Origin: Amphiura filiformis | Taxonomy: Eukaryota > Echinodermata > Ophiuroidea > Amphilepidida > Amphiuridae | Assembly (NCBI RefSeq): GCF_039555335.1 | Contig: NC_092646.1 | Location: forward strand, 21,287,029 to 21,351,028 | Length of the DNA stretch: 64,000 nt | Reading direction: 5' to 3' | Shown here: piece by piece, positions 9,201 to 22,543 of the stretch | Numbering within the stretch: position 1 is the stretch's first letter | Layout of the letters: every line of letters starts with the position of its first letter | Made by a program: the position numbers and the translations under genes | The notes under the pieces: generated by a model | The model's input: the letters and a program-made list of their open reading frames with translations, nothing else | Database searches by the model: none | What the model was told of the DNA's origin: nothing

Positions 9201-11612
9201 AAAGATCAATCTATATGAATATGTTCTCCATTTTGGTATGAAGTAGGAAATATTTGAGATATTTTTTGACAAATTACGCTATACTTCTTGTTGAATACTT
9301 GTACCTGATGTGGCAGTGATGCAACTGTTTCGCATGTGCATCTTTGAGCGAATGCTAGTGATTTGTAGTTGCGCCCAATGAAATACGCATTGACGTTACT
9401 GCCACATCTAGGTGGAAAATTGTTTGGCAACCAGCTAGAGTAAACTGAAACAGAAGGAAAGTGTCAATTCAAACTGAATTACTGAAAGATTTCTTCCTGA
9501 CAAAAATCTCTGATGTTGTAAAATTGAACATAGATCTGCAATATTGGTAAAAGATCAAGAATTAATTTGATGCCCCTTTGTTGATGGTTTTAACCTTCCT
9601 TTTTATTATGCTTTTTGTTTTCATACAAATAAAAAAATGTGTCAAAAATTATGTTAAAATGATATTTTGAGACTCACTGAGGCTCCATATCTGCAATCAG
9701 ATTTCTCAAAGTTAAACCAAAATATGTTCACCCTCAAAAATTTCTCCTGTTTATTTTATCAAATTCTTATGCTATAATCAATTTTGTTTATCCTGTAAAC
9801 ATAATATTTTATCCAGTAATATCGTTTAATGTTTCATTTATGGTTCATATTATTATAATTTCATGTACTTTTTGTTGTATGTATCATATTTTCACAAAAT
9901 TAACTCAAATTTAGTTAACCAATAATCTGCACCTTTTACTGTAAATGTATGTAATACTAAAGCACTCATCCACAAGGCAAAAGTTACATAACTTGTATCC
10001 ACCAATTATTGCAAGAAGCTGACCTCTACATTTTGGGTATGATATTTGGGCCCCAAAGCCAAAGAGATATTAGCCATGGTGTAATTACATACACTTGCAT
10101 AGAGTTGAGTGAACTTTGCCCTTGTCTAGTGGGATATCCTTGTTTCACTGCATGCATGATTAATCTTATGGTATAATGTATGATGAAATTTGTATACTGT
10201 GTCAGTCAAATATAAAGTGTGTAATACTAATAGACAAAATTATTTTTGTGACGGTTCTATTTTCACAAATTTGGTAAATGGACGAGAAAACATGAGCATG
10301 CCACATACATCAATGTAATCGAATTACATAAATATACTCAAATTATGCAAAAGTATTTTTTTTACATGAAAATAACGGTTTATGCTGTATTCGAGGTCAT
10401 GAATGACTGGTTTTTGGTTCACATTATAGCTGTAAATCAAATTTAATGCTAAAAAATTTGAATGAGCTAATGATAATGTGACACCAATAGCCAAGCCTAC
10501 ACATTGGAAGTGATTGCACACAGTTACAGTGTCTGTGGATTGCATGATGAAGTTTTAAATTGCTCACAGATCACTTTCAAATTCAGTTGGATTTCCTTGT
10601 GAAAATTTACAATGCATGAACTTTTCCTTGTCATTATAGTGGAACAGAATGTTTCACTTTCAAACAATGACTGAATTCTGCAGTATTCTGAGTGATCAAT
10701 AGAGGTCATGAACATTGAAAGACAAGATTGTACGCCCAGTCAAAACAACAAGTATAATATCCTCATTGAGCCATTTTTCATTGCTCAAAAAAAAGCTCAA
10801 AAATGGACAAAATGTAATTTGATGTCAGACATGCATATTCATTTCTGAGACTAACTCTACCCCTTTCCCTGTCAAGGTGTGCTACCATAGATCTATGGTG
10901 TTGCTCAAATCATTTCTCGCTTGTGATCTGAAAATTGCAGAAAGATTCATATTTGTTCCTGTACATGTCTATTTCTGTAAACCATGGAAGATGATCTGGG
11001 TCTGTCATAGGTCTGTCATATGTAGGCGGAATTCAGTGAATGGCAAATGCCAATAGGTCAGTGCACTTAGCAGCCTCATTTCCTAGTTGTAAGTTCATTG
11101 ACCTCATATCACCAAAGGTAATTTTGATTGTGACCTTTTGTGTGTGGAGACTGTGGGTATGAGATTTGCTACCCAGAACAAAAGGTCACACTAACTTGTC
11201 ATGCATGTGTATCTAGGTCATTGGACTCGGGTCTGGGGTATTGGCATGATTACATCCTATTTGAAGAGTACATACAGAACATGTAGGTGTTCTCGAAAGT
11301 GATTATTGTAACTTACTGAATTGACATATTCTATTCATTTGAAAATAAGTATTTTGTGTGTGTTTGATACAACATTCACATACCCAATAAGTTAAGTACA
11401 TTCTTTGTAATAATTCTGAACTTGAAATTTTAACAAGAAAGTATATAACCCATGAACTGTCCGAAATGAGTTGAATTTTGCGGACATAAAATTTTGTTAA
11501 TAAATCCTTTGAAATATTATGTGTGTGGTTTGGTGAAAGCCTTGAAATGAAGAATTCATATGCAAAATGGGAAATAAATGTTGGCTGCCTTAGGTGATTT
11601 TTGTCAAAGTTA
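9201..11612. other. 2.4 kb with no gene recognised
   Basis: Contains a small imperfect inverted pair 'gatgtggcagt' (9308) and 'actgccacatc' (9398) enclosing 80 bp. Several AAATAAA-like words occur, for example near 9629. Otherwise AT-rich sequence with only short chance frames. Confidence 0.4.
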
Positions 11613-12520
11613 CTATTAAAGGTCAGGTCTATAGCAAAAACAAGTTTATCTCTATTCGAAGAGAATAATTATTACATGACAAGTTGACACTTGTTGCAAT
11701 TTTTGTGTGTGTATTTCTCCTGAAAAAGGAGAAATTGTGTTGGTAAAGTTCAGCCTTGTGCGTGTTCTTCCCCGTTTGAAGCGTCGTGTTCTCCCCGTTT
11801 GACTGATGACGTAGGTAAATGAAGCGGACACTTTATCGTGCTCTCATAATACAATCACAATCACTTTGACAAGTTTGACATTAGCAACAATGAGTTGTAC
11901 TATCACTTATCATAACAATGCTGCATAACAATATGCACGCTATTGTTCTCTTTCGGGAACAAAGCCCACACAGTAATTGTTAATATGCGTTTGCTTTGTA
12001 ATATTTCATCCAACTGAAACTATAGCATTGCAATATACAGGGAAATCAGATGTAGTTTGTGGACTAACACGGTTTATATGCTAGTCTCAGATGAAATTCT
12101 AAGCTCAAATTATGTATTTATTTTTTAGGCCTAATATTTCTCATGATATTGATATACATATGAATTGTAATATCAAAATTGTCTAATATATAAAAAAGAA
12201 GCGGCTGATTTTATCCATATGTTTAAAAACCATGAAATTTGTAATACTTAATTTGGAATTTTTTTCTGTGAACAGCAACAGTATACGTTCTGTCCATTGA
12301 GAGCGTTTATAGTCCCTTTTCTCACAGCGGGCACATCTCATTTCATGACGCCACCGGTTTTCTAGGCCAACGTTGAAGGAACTCACCGCTTAAGTTGGTT
12401 TTTGCGAATATCAATTTTAAACGTGTTATTTTCTCAAAAAGGAGTCATTTTCATTGTCCTCATAATATTAGCTTGCCAATGATATGATGTTGTTTTCGCT
12501 ATAGACCTGCCCTTTAATAG
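11613..12520. mobile_element. Non-autonomous TIR element (908 bp)
   Basis: The left end is CTATTAAAGGTCAGGTCTAT, extending to 23 bp, and matches the reverse complement of the right end (12498-12520) with one mismatch. The interior contains GTTTGACTGATGACG and 'ttcatccaactgaaactata', a phrase also found near 50382. No transposase frame is present. Confidence 0.6.
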
Positions 12521-12596
12521 TGTTATTTCAAATATTAATAGTGTGCTTTTCTCTTTCTTCTTTTATTTAGGGTCAATTATTAGTACTCTCTAAAAT

Positions 12597-12810
12597 AGCA
12601 GTTTCAAAGAACTATTTTGATTGGTTAAAAAGAAGGCAATATCATGTTTTGAGCCAATCAGAGATGTGGTAAGAAAAGTCGGTAGAGCTGAAAGAGATTA
12701 AGCTTAATATTGCCAAGAGATCTGAAAGATTTATTTTGATTGGTTACTCACATGATAATATCATGTTTTTAAGCAATCAGGGGCACTGTAAGAAAGTAGT
12801 AGTGCTCATG
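12597..12810. repeat. Two diverged direct copies, TTTTGATTGGTTA repeat
   Basis: 'tattttgattggttaaaaag...aatatcatgttttgagccaatcag' (about 12612-12662) is followed by 'tattttgattggttactcac...aatatcatgtttttaagcaatcag' (about 12732-12781). The period is about 120 bp. A third, poorer copy lies near 15960-16035. Confidence 0.55.
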
Positions 12811-12829
12811 GGGTTAAAAAAGCAATATT

Positions 12830-13741
12830 AATACAATTACTCAAGGCAGCCATAAGATATCGCATTTTCCATCTGAAGTCTTCATAAAATGCCTTAAAGG
12901 CAGAAGAGCAGCTTGTGTGTGGTGGGAAATTGTTGGCCTTAAATTTTAATTTTTTTTTATCGATAATAATTTGCGAAATATTGTAAATTGGAAAATTGCT
13001 GGTTTCTTTGATCTATTTGGGAAAAATCCTGACAGTTGAATGTGAGAATGTTGTTAGTGCTTTGTCATTATTGCGCACTTACAATATTCTTGCATGCATC
13101 ATGATTATTTCAATGTTTGTTTTAACTGTAGTTTGTTTTTGTTCATACTCTTGTTTAGCATGAAGTCAACAAGTCATAGAAGTAAAAGTAATGCACTGCC
13201 GATGACACAAACATTCATTTTATGGAATACGTAAAATGCAATTGTTTGAGCTGCACTAGAGAGCTAACCAAAGTATAGTATAAGAGTGGAATAGACCTTT
13301 TCAAATTGATTCATTCCGATTGAACCGGAAGCATGAAATAGCGTTCGTTATAAATCTGTACCTCTTCATCAACACATGCAGTACAGAGTTCCAATGTGTA
13401 ATATGAAAGACACAATCAAACGTGGGTATATGTCTTGTTTTCAGAGATTAATGTTTACATTGCCAATCGTCAATTTGTGCTGAAAAATGACGAACATTTG
13501 CATTTTTCTTTTCATTACTGTCGTATGTCAGGAAAATATTTTACCGGATAGCCCTATGTTGACACTGGCCCTGTATTTTCACTCAAAAGGCCATTTTGAC
13601 GGAATAGAAATCGCTCACTGTACCTAGTTTTCCAAACTTTTTCCAATCTTGATTTGAGAAGGTCTATCGTTGTTGACTTCAAGTTAGACAGTATATACTC
13701 ACTATGTTATTATTGTTTGTAGCTATCGTCATTAGTAATTG
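12830..13741. other. Unassigned AT-rich stretch
   Basis: I see no gene, no clear inverted pair and no tandem array here. Confidence 0.35.
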
Positions 13742-13929
13742 AGCTATTTCCAGTTGAATTCTATACATCCACTATATGGAAGACATGTCCTTAAATCTCC
13801 CACACAGGGAGTGTGAATTGCAAATGGGTTTACCTGAATGGATGACTCCAATTGAAATTCACACTCCCTCTGTTGGAGATTAAGATCATGCCTTCCACAG
13901 GGGGTGTATGGATTTCAACTGGAATATGC
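13742..13929. mobile_element. MITE copy, GGGCTATTCC family
   Basis: 'gctatttccagttgaattct' on the left, 'tggatttcaactggaatatgc' on the right, with mirrored 'cacacagggagtgtgaatt' and 'aattcacactccctctgt' inside. Confidence 0.7.
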
Positions 13930-14105
13930 TATTTTTAGGAATCAAGCTTGTGTTTTCAACTCAGTAGTGATCTGTACAAATTTTGAGTTTTGATTTTGTC
14001 GTAGATAATTGTGTATATGTTCCTTTCTTTAATAGTATGGTTATTAGTTAACACTCGAATATATATAGGAACTGTAGAAAACTATTATAGGACAAAATGT
14101 CCCAA

Positions 14106-14376
14106 TTGGCTAATCCTTTAAAATCCACACTACCCCTGTGGAAGATTTTAGAAATATCTTCCAGAACTATGAATTTTAAATGGAATGAACACATTAGGCA
14201 TCTCCATTTCAATTTCATACACCCTCTGAGAAAGATTCAACCTGAATCTTCCACTGATGGAGGATGAGTTTCAAATCCAGCTGCCTGTGTTCATTCCATT
14301 TGAAATTCCTACTCCCCTGTGGAAGATATTTCCAAAATCTTCCACAGGGGTAGTGTGGATTTTAAATGGAATAGCC
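14106..14376. mobile_element. Long MITE variant, GGGCTATTCC family
   Basis: 'ggctaatcctttaaaatccac' on the left and 'gtggattttaaatggaatagcc' on the right. Inner mirrored blocks 'cccctgtggaagat' and 'atcttccacagggg' occur twice, suggesting a composite of two related foldbacks. Confidence 0.65.
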
Positions 14377-16121
14377 TTATATTATTTTAGTCTGTACATG
14401 TATCGAATATTCATTTGTAGTCAAGATTAAGGGGCAATTGCTGAATACTGTAGACACAGTGCTAGATTTCATTTTTAAATGCTCGCCGTGGGCACTACCT
14501 GTCAAATTTATTGTCCTCTATTCTAAGACCCATTTGGAGTTAGTAGCCTGCGGAGAAGGATTAAGCATAAAATTGCTTAGCGATCTAAAAGTAGGGATGA
14601 CCAATGAACCATCAACTTGATTAGAACACTCCCATAGACATGCAGGGAGCTCAACTGTGCACTGCTTGCACAGACATTTCTAAATTGATCTCATTCTTTT
14701 ATTTTTCAATATTTTTCTGTAAAATTTGGGGAAGTTACTGCCAATTATATTTTGTAACTATCTTGCAAATTACAGCAACATAACTTATTTTGTTTTTCTG
14801 TAAGTGCGAGTCAAAATTGGTCCATCGCCACAGTGCGCTTAATTGCCAGTGGCTGAGTTTAGCACTGCTCAAGAATGGCACAAAATATTCAAATCAGTAA
14901 GATCAGGTAAAAAACGTGGCCTACTGAGCTGTAATTTGGCAGAGTTGCCAGTAATACCTCTATCATACCCTCTGTAAAAAGGTTTAAAAATTGAACAAGT
15001 AGATCTCGAGTTACAAATTAAATCACCAGCTTCCCTTTGGAATTTTTATATTCCTTTCAAATCATGTTAAGAAGACACCTTTCTGAACATAAATGTGAAG
15101 TTTCGTGCTCATTCGATGTATTGTTCACCTGATCTTAACCCTAAACGTTTTCTTATATTTAGGCCTATAACATCTACAACTTGCTGCTGGCTATACCTTG
15201 TTTAGGACTTTCAAAAGAAGTACCTGAATGTGCAACCATAACTGTTTCAAAATAGCCCGCGATAGTCATGCAGGTAACTCCGAGGTCAAGCATTGAATTG
15301 GTTTGAACAAAGATACTCATAATGTATTGAGTGCTACTTTGGTTTGAATGAGGAATACTACAGGAATACACATGAGCATGATGAGGATAATCTCTATTGT
15401 TGTGAATGAGTCAATGACCTTCAAAACTTAAGATTTTGTTTACATACACCTACTAATTGGTCATATTAAACCCAATAACATTGAAATTCTTGGTTGTGAA
15501 GAAAAAGTTCACCTACTTAGTGCAATTTTGATTTTGTGCCATATCGGCTATCTTGGATGATTTTTGGCAAATGTCCTCTAAATGCATGATTTCTATGAAT
15601 TAGTAAGAAAAAATAAGTTATGCCAGTGACTAGTTAAGTGCCATTTCATAAGAAACCCTTTGATACTTTCACAATATGCTTGTTTCATGTTTGCAAATAT
15701 GTTAAAATAAAGAAATATATAAAGGTAAATATATGCTTATGCCAATTTTGCTCCCAACTGCTATTTTTGGACCTTGTCATTTTATTTCGTTCCAATGACC
15801 GGTCAGAATGGGAAACTTTGATAATTCATAATTCAAAAGTTTTTGACCGATTTTGACCATTTAACCACCAAAATACTTCTGTTGATTAGTTCTACTCAGA
15901 AAACAATCTTTTGTAGCAATAGGGTCAACATGAAATTTTGATGGTTATCCCTACTAAAAGATATATTTTGATAGGCTACCGACCCCAACTCAGATGACAA
16001 TATCATTTAATTAACCAATCACAGGCACTGTAAAAAAGGTTGCACTTACATCTGGTTAATTCATAATGCGAAGATACTTGGAGATACAGGTAAATACAAG
16101 TTGCTACATGTACAACTTGTC
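14377..16121. other. 1.7 kb with no gene recognised
   Basis: Only short chance frames. Near 15960-16035 is the third copy of the TTTTGATTGGTTA repeat ('ttttgataggctac...aatatcatttaattaaccaatcac'). Confidence 0.4.
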
Positions 16122-16383
16122 CAGGGGTAGCGCTAGAACAGAGCGCTGCAGAGTCTGCAGGGACCCCGAACTTGCAGAAAATCTGAAAGTAGGGGGTCCG
16201 TAGTAGAGTTTGGCGAGTCAGAGTTGCGCAAAAGCAGCATAAATAGTATGTCTGCGGTAGTGCTAGATTGAAAAGCTGGGGGTCTGCAGGAACCCCTGAA
16301 CTCGCAGAAAATTTTAAAATAGGGGGTCCGAACTGTATTTGGGTGAGTCCGGGACCCCAAAATGCAGCCTAGCGCTACCCCTG
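16122..16383. mobile_element. hAT-type MITE with 8-bp target duplication
   Basis: The TIRs are CAGGGGTAGCGCTAG at 16122-16136 and its exact reverse complement at 16369-16383. The element is flanked on both sides by AACTTGTC (16114-16121 and 16384-16391), a perfect 8-bp target duplication. CAGGG-type ends plus 8-bp duplications are characteristic of the hAT superfamily. The interior holds two diverged direct copies of a GGGGGTCCG/TCTGCAGG(A/G)ACCCC segment. No coding capacity. Confidence 0.85.
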
Positions 16384-17694
16384 AACTTGTCTATCATATG
16401 CGGTGTATTCATTTTAGGGGATTTGCATGGTTTTTGAAAACTAACATTGTATACACATTATTCAGCAATTAACCCATACATTTTATTTCATGTATACTTC
16501 TTTATGTTCAAATAGGATCTGTATAAATTTGAATTAGTAAATGCACTCATTAAGGACTAATTAGTTTTGTATTTTTGATTATGAGGAAGCGAAACCAAAA
16601 ATTTACAGATAATGAAATAAACCAAGTTGTTAAAGCTTTGGTTATAGTTTGGGAGCCAGACTGCCAAAAAAGCATCTAATACATTGATGCCTACTAGTGT
16701 TGCCAGTCTTCAGGAAACTTACTGATTTCAGGAATTTTTACTTGGATGATCCTGTACAAATGTATAGGCAATGTACATTTTCAGGAAATTTATTGCCATT
16801 TCAGGATTTTTTGACACCACTGACTGGAATTGGCATCTCAGCAACACAGAGGGGGTCTACAGCCTGTGTCAAAAACTGAAAAGTGCTTCAACAAAACTGC
16901 TCTGAAATTGTTTGTCATGTAAAAGGACAACCCGATTCAACCATATTGAACAATACATATTTTATGCTGTTTCACATCATTTTAGACACTGCAAACTATT
17001 TCATTTCTGACTTAACAACTCACAGATCCTCTGTGAATTTCTGTGTAGATTCCCTCTAAAACCCTCCTGGCCCTGAACTAATATGTAGCAGAGCATAGGA
17101 TGTGAAAAATTTGGGTTCAATTAAAACTCTGTATGCGAGTTAAATTTTTATGTTAGATGCACAATTGCACACTAATGAATACAATCTAAGCATTACTTTA
17201 TTGCCATATCAATGTTGTATTTTTCTTGTAAATGTAATGTAAATTTATCAGGTAAAATAAACTACAACAAGTTGAGATTCTTTAATTTGTGTTGGAAAAT
17301 AGGTGAAGTAATAGTGTGCATGAATGCCACCTCTTTGAGCCAGGTTGTTCTTTGTGAACATGAGGGTACGGGCCACGGGATGTGCGGCAAATTCTATGTT
17401 ATAATCCAATGGCGACGTAAAAAAATGGTGATATCGCATCCACCCCCCCCCCCCGCATTGAAATTCACACTGCCGTAACGGACTGTCCATGGCAAAAAGC
17501 ATTAATAGTGACGCTTAATTGAGTTTTTGAAGCAAAGTATATGGGGTTGCTAAATTGATAATACTCAGAAAGTGACCATATTGGTAATGGTAATTATATT
17601 TACATTCAATTTCATAAGGACAAGGCTCAAAAAAGGGTTTGTCTCTAAAAATAGTTTGCAAAAAAGCTATGTGCCCTCTGGAAGTATGTGTCCG
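16384..17694. other. 1.3 kb with no gene recognised
   Basis: Contains 'cttcaggaaacttactgatttcagg'-style local repeats near 16710-16810 and a 13-base C run near 17442. No credible coding exon. Confidence 0.4.
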
Positions 17695-17868
17695 CAGAGA
17701 TGCCAGTTTTCAGGTTTTAACCTGAATTCGGGTTTTTTGTGAGTTCAAATTCCCGCGTTTTTATTTATTTTCAGCCTGTTTTTGGGCTTTTTGGCCTGCA
17801 TTCACACGCTTTTTCAGATTTTCTGACCCGTTTTTAGGTTTTTTTAGTGAAACTGAGTGGCATCTCTG
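17695..17868. mobile_element. MITE with CAGAGATGCCA ends
   Basis: CAGAGATGCCAGT on the left and 'agtggcatctctg' on the right. The interior is rich in 'ggttttt'/'aggttttaacc'. It resembles the element at 21052-21214 in length and layout (Phe-codon-rich 'cctgctttttg', 'acacgctttttcag'). Probably a hAT-like MITE, but no clean target duplication is seen. Confidence 0.6.
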
Positions 17869-18176
17869 GACTGTCCATTCTGGTAGTAACCACGGCAACT
17901 CATCTTTTTTTACAGTCGTCATATCAGACCAAAACTTTTGAAGAAATAGCTTCACAGCAAATCTAAAATTATCTTCCATGTTTCAAAAGACAGTATTTGT
18001 AGGTCCTTAAAATCGGATGTTAATTTGCCTTTTTACTTGAGAAGGTATGGGTATGTTAACCCCTTGAGACTATACTATTACAGTCTATATTAGGTGCACC
18101 TTACATAGAATTCCATTCACTTCCCTATATGGTACTAATATTAGTTGAAAGTTCTTGTATTAGGCTAAAAAGTAAT

Positions 18177-18538
18177 GCTATGTCTCAAAGCACATGACAG
18201 GTCAAAAACGAATGTGGAGCGCTTTTTTTTAAACATTTTGTTTTAAGATTTAAAAAAAAAAAAATTCCAAAACATAATTTTGATTAAGATGTCATTTTTG
18301 AGTGTTCAAAAGTACACAGCATGAAATTGTGGTTGATTTACACATTTGAAGTACAAATAATATCAATTGTTTTATACCTAAACAATGTGAGTATCGAATC
18401 AGGTCATTTTCTTCAAAATATGTCTCAGAATTTCATGATTTTACAGCAAAAAATTAAAAAAGGAAATAAAAAAGGAATTTGCCATTTCAGTGGACATGGA
18501 CGTGCTAAGGAACATGCGCGGGGGCTTTGAGACATAGC
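18177..18538. mobile_element. MITE with GCTATGTCTCAAAGC ends
   Basis: GCTATGTCTCAAAGC at 18177-18191 and its exact reverse complement at 18524-18538 enclose 362 bp of AT-rich DNA. There is no ORF of note. Confidence 0.65.
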
Positions 18539-19091
18539 CATAGATCCTTAAAGATATCTGGAACTCCTGTGTATTATTATTAGCATTGAAAATTATTACA
18601 ATCACTTTATATAAAAAAGCATTAAGCAAATTGTATACACTTATTCACAAAATATTTGTGTATTTTTATGTAACAGTATGGTAATCACTTAAATACAGTT
18701 TTACACAAAATATGTAAAATTTTAATTGAAAATAAGCAGTTGTTATTCAGAACAAATCAAATAATTTGAATACTTTGCAAGTGTTGTAAATTGGGTATAA
18801 TTTTGTTAATTCGGTGTTAACAATTGTCCCGATTTATTTGTTTATTAATTGGAAAATGATATTAATTCCTGATATGATTACCTGTGTCGTTTTGATCAGG
18901 TATTGATAGTATGTAAAATAAAATGAATTTTGAATGAAATTTGCTGCATGATTTATTGTGAAAAGTTTTTTGAATATGATTGCTGTAACTACATTTTGCT
19001 TATGGTAACTATGTACCTAAACCAGGTCTTGAATAAAGACAGGCCATCGGTCCAAATACCCAAGTTAGCAGCCAAAGGTAGAATTAGGGAT
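18539..19091. other. Unassigned AT-rich stretch
   Basis: Nothing recognised; very AT-rich with short chance frames. Confidence 0.35.
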
Positions 19092-19178
19092 TCAATCATG
19101 TTTCACTGTTGTTCATCACCGATTAAGAACGATGTGTGCACCACGCAGACGTGCCGGACACAAGTGAAACATGATTGA
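19092..19178. repeat. Hairpin with 16-bp perfect stem
   Basis: TCAATCATGTTTCACT at 19092 and its exact reverse complement at 19163-19178 flank a 55-base loop. The phrase 'ttcatcaccgattaa' in the loop recurs at 19440, so two related fragments lie close together. Confidence 0.5.
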
Positions 19179-19670
19179 CTCCCCTTTAACAATGAAACAA
19201 GCTCAAGATGTCTAATTCACACGATCCTTTCATTCGGCCTTACAAGAAGATCACGGTATTTCTCTGTTGATATCAGCAATAAAACTAAAGAATAAAGCGG
19301 TAATATTTAGCTGCTACCACCAACATAAGAGAGTTCCTGTTTACACATACGCTCCAGGCATGATGAATTTTACGGCGCTCATGCGTAACGCGTCAGACAA
19401 GATAACCTTGCGTTACAGATATCGCCACCGGACTGTGGATTCATCACCGATTAACAACGCTTGGCTCATGTACAAAGGTATAGGAAGAGTTGTTGAAGGA
19501 GATGAGCTTGACAGTTTTGACTGATATTCTGTGCAGTTCAACTTGAAATGATTACATAAAAAGTTTGAAGTAATGATCTATTTTTGTTTTTCTGTTTAAA
19601 ATAAATAGATCTTGACAGTCAGTTGTTTCTGAAAATTAAAAAAAAAAAACCTTGAAAATTGAAGGAAAAA

Positions 19671-19832
19671 CTTGGCCACCCATTTGGTCTCAAGGGCAAG
19701 TACGTACCCAAGGAGGTCCACCAAGACATGGTGGCTACACTTGGGGATGTCCCTTCGTACAGTGGCAAGGAGAGCCTGGAAGAGGACCTTGTCCAGGAAG
19801 GACAGTCACCATCAGGAACCACAGACTGTTAA
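19671..19832 (+). pseudogene. Mariner-type transposase helix-turn-helix fragment
   Basis: The frame contains KEVHQDMVATLGDVPSYSGK followed by ESLEEDLVQEGQSPSGTTDC and a TAA. Mariner transposases have a block of the form (K)EIHxDIVxTLGDxAPSYSTV....F(K/R)RGRESLEDDPRxGRPxTATT. The match covers the second HTH and the acidic linker, with an internal loss of about ten residues after SYS and damage to the GRP hook. No catalytic domain follows. This is a short relic and unrelated in detail to the 8546-8913 relic. The assignment rests on motif similarity only. Confidence 0.6.
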
Positions 19833-20394
19833 GGTTTTATTATCTCTAACAGAGAAACAAAAAAAGAATTCAAACTTTCTTTGTAATCATTCAATAAGAT
19901 GATCTGCACAGAATATTAGTCAAAATTGTATAGGCCGCGAGCTTCCCTGAACAACGCCCTTGGTATCTTGGAAGGCCCTCAATTTTTGTGCACAATGTGC
20001 TTATCAACTTCGTAACACAGACTTTGTGGGCTAACACACATTTGCCCCCCCCCCTGTTCATTGCTGATACACCACAAGTGATGGAGATTCACATTTACCA
20101 ACACTGCCATTCTTCATTTTTCACAATTTTAGTATGAAAAAATACTTAATAGTGATTTTGTTTGCCTATCCTTCACTTTTGAGCTATTTCTACATTTTCA
20201 TATTTGAATTCTTTTAATTTGTCAAACAAATGAAAAGATTATATGAAATTCTCCCTGTTAAAATCAGCCTGACCACATAATGTGACATTAAACCTTTAAC
20301 AAGGCAAATGCCCAAGAAGTTGACAACATTCCAAGTAGACATAAATAAACTTGTGCAAACTTGTGAGCATGGATGCAGGATAAGGTTTCCAAAT
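19833..20394. other. Unassigned stretch
   Basis: No gene or structured repeat recognised apart from a 10-base C run near 20046. Confidence 0.35.
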
Positions 20395-20578
20395 GGGCTA
20401 TTCCAGTTGAAATCCATACACCACCTATATGGATGACATGACATTAATCTTCCAAACGGAGTGTGAATTTCAAATGGGGTTACCTGAATGGGTGACTCCC
20501 ATTTGAAATCTATACCCCCTGTGTGGGCAATTAAGGTCATGTCTTCCATAGGTGTATGTATTTCAACTGGAATAGCCC
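20395..20578. mobile_element. MITE copy, GGGCTATTCC family, near full length
   Basis: GGGCTATTCCAGTTGAAATC at the left end and 'gtatttcaactggaatagccc' at the right end. Inner 'gaatttcaaatgggg' / 'cccatttgaaatc' are mirrored. It is the best-preserved copy in the window. Confidence 0.8.
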
Positions 20579-21051
20579 AATATAAGCAGGGGGTAAAACA
20601 AATGAAGAGCTTTTAATAGGTTCACATACAATGGCTGCTTTGAGTGACATTGTTTGGAATTGGAGTGACCGTGCAACAAATATTCTTGCAGCATTCTGGC
20701 ATCAAAATTATTCTAAACTTGAGGGGGAGGCAGTGGTAGCACCAGGGGTGCAAATGCCCCAGTCAGAACTCTTTCCCCAGTTAAAACTCAAAATTACATA
20801 AAATTTCACTTTTTGCAGCAATTTTGTGCAAAATTTGATTTTGACCTCCCCCCCTGTGAAATTCACTTTGTCCCACAATGCCCCCACCCCAAAACAAATT
20901 CTTGGTCCCGCTACTGGGGTAGGGGGTTAATTCTGGTACAGGTACAGCCAAGGGTGGATGCTGGATCTTAGGCCCGTCCTCTGAAAAAAACCAGTGATTT
21001 AAACAAAATTTTGGACTCTGAGAGGGCAACACCTTGGTCTTCCCCAGAATG

Positions 21052-21214
21052 CAGGGATGCAAGTTTTCCTGCTTTGGCAGGAATTCCTGCTTTTTGTTAC
21101 TCCAAATTTACGCACTTTTGTAAATTTTCAGCCCGTTTTGTGGCTTTATAGCACTAATTTACACGCTTTTTCAGGCTTTTCCTGCAAAATCACTTCAGGC
21201 CACTTGCATCCCTG
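21052..21214. mobile_element. MITE with CAGGGATGCAAGT ends and direct AGAATG flanks
   Basis: CAGGGATGCAAGT at 21052 and its exact reverse complement ending at 21214. AGAATG directly abuts both ends, a 6-bp match. The ends are hAT-like, but hAT normally leaves 8 bp, so the superfamily is uncertain. Confidence 0.7.
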
Positions 21215-22543
21215 AGAATGGCCAACTTGGATGCTTTACAATTTTCAATAGGAACAACACAATATTTGAGTTTTCTTTAATGTGTCACTGTATTTAAGGG
21301 CTGGGGTATGAACGTTTGGACAGTATTTATTTTGGGACATCAGAGCACATCAGACATATCGAATTGCATTCTGAATACGAAGAATGTCATTCTGATATCA
21401 AATAATTTTGATTTTTTGAAATTCGCAATTTAATACACATTTTATGGCAAATCATTAAAAATTGATATTTTTGATATTTAACAGTACTTGAAGTAAACTT
21501 TATAAATCTGCTGATGATTTATACTTAAAGTGTATGTAGGTGGGATGAAAAGCCGACGATCAATTGAAAATTTTGACCTTCGTATTGAAGATATGGATTT
21601 TTTCCCAAAACACCAAAAAAAAAAATTAGGTCTTTTTAGTCGGGTATCTACCAGGCTTTAATGTGCATCCCCCCAGGACTCTACCAAACCAACTTTTTTA
21701 GCTTCCTTTTATGGTCCTATAAGACATTCAAGATGTTAACAAAAAATATTTCCCGGCACTCCGGCCATATTCAAGGTTAAAGGTCAACACAGTGGTCAAA
21801 TTTCAAAGTTGCTCAAATCTGGTTAACAAGCACACCAAATTATTCCTCTCATTGCAAGGATTCAGAAAAAGTATAGTTTGACCTACCTGCGACATACCGT
21901 TCATGAGTTATAAGCAAAAAGGTCCAATTTTGGGCGGTGGTCAGTTTTTTTGGCCACACAGGGGCCAAAAATTAAAAATGTCTGATTTGAACGAAATTGG
22001 TCTCAAATTGCTTGTTATGTAAAAATAAGTCAAATAAGGAATAGTTGTAACCATGTAGGATGTTTCGTTACCTAGGAAACATCACAAAATAGGTTGTGGT
22101 CAATATGCTGTAATGGGGGTTTGACCTTTATGGCCAATTTTGTCAACAACAAAACATTTTAGACAGTGCAAACGATTCCTTTTTTGACTTTCTTTTGCAT
22201 GACGAGCATTTTGGGACCATTTGCGTTGAAATCGGAGCATTTTTAATTTTTGGCCCCTGTGTGGCCAAAAAAACTGACCACCGCCCAAAATTTGACCCTT
22301 TTGCTTATAACTCAAGAACGGTAAGTCGCAGGTGGGTCAAACTATACTTTTTCTGAATCCTTGCAATGAGAGGAATAATTTGGTGTGCTTGTTAATCAGA
22401 TTTGAGCAACTTTGAAATTTGACCACTGTGTTGACCTTTAACCTTGAATATGGCAGGAGTGCCGGGAAATATTTTTTGTTAACATCTTGAATGTGTTATA
22501 GGACCATAAAAGGAAGCTAAAAAAGTTGGTTTGGTAGAGTCCA

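Noticed and set aside
19267..19524. 85-codon + strand frame beginning MISAIKLKNKAVIFSC
   Set aside because: Fairly protein-like, but it shares the 'ttcatcaccgattaa' phrase with the nearby hairpin, has no donor or acceptor context and no known domain.
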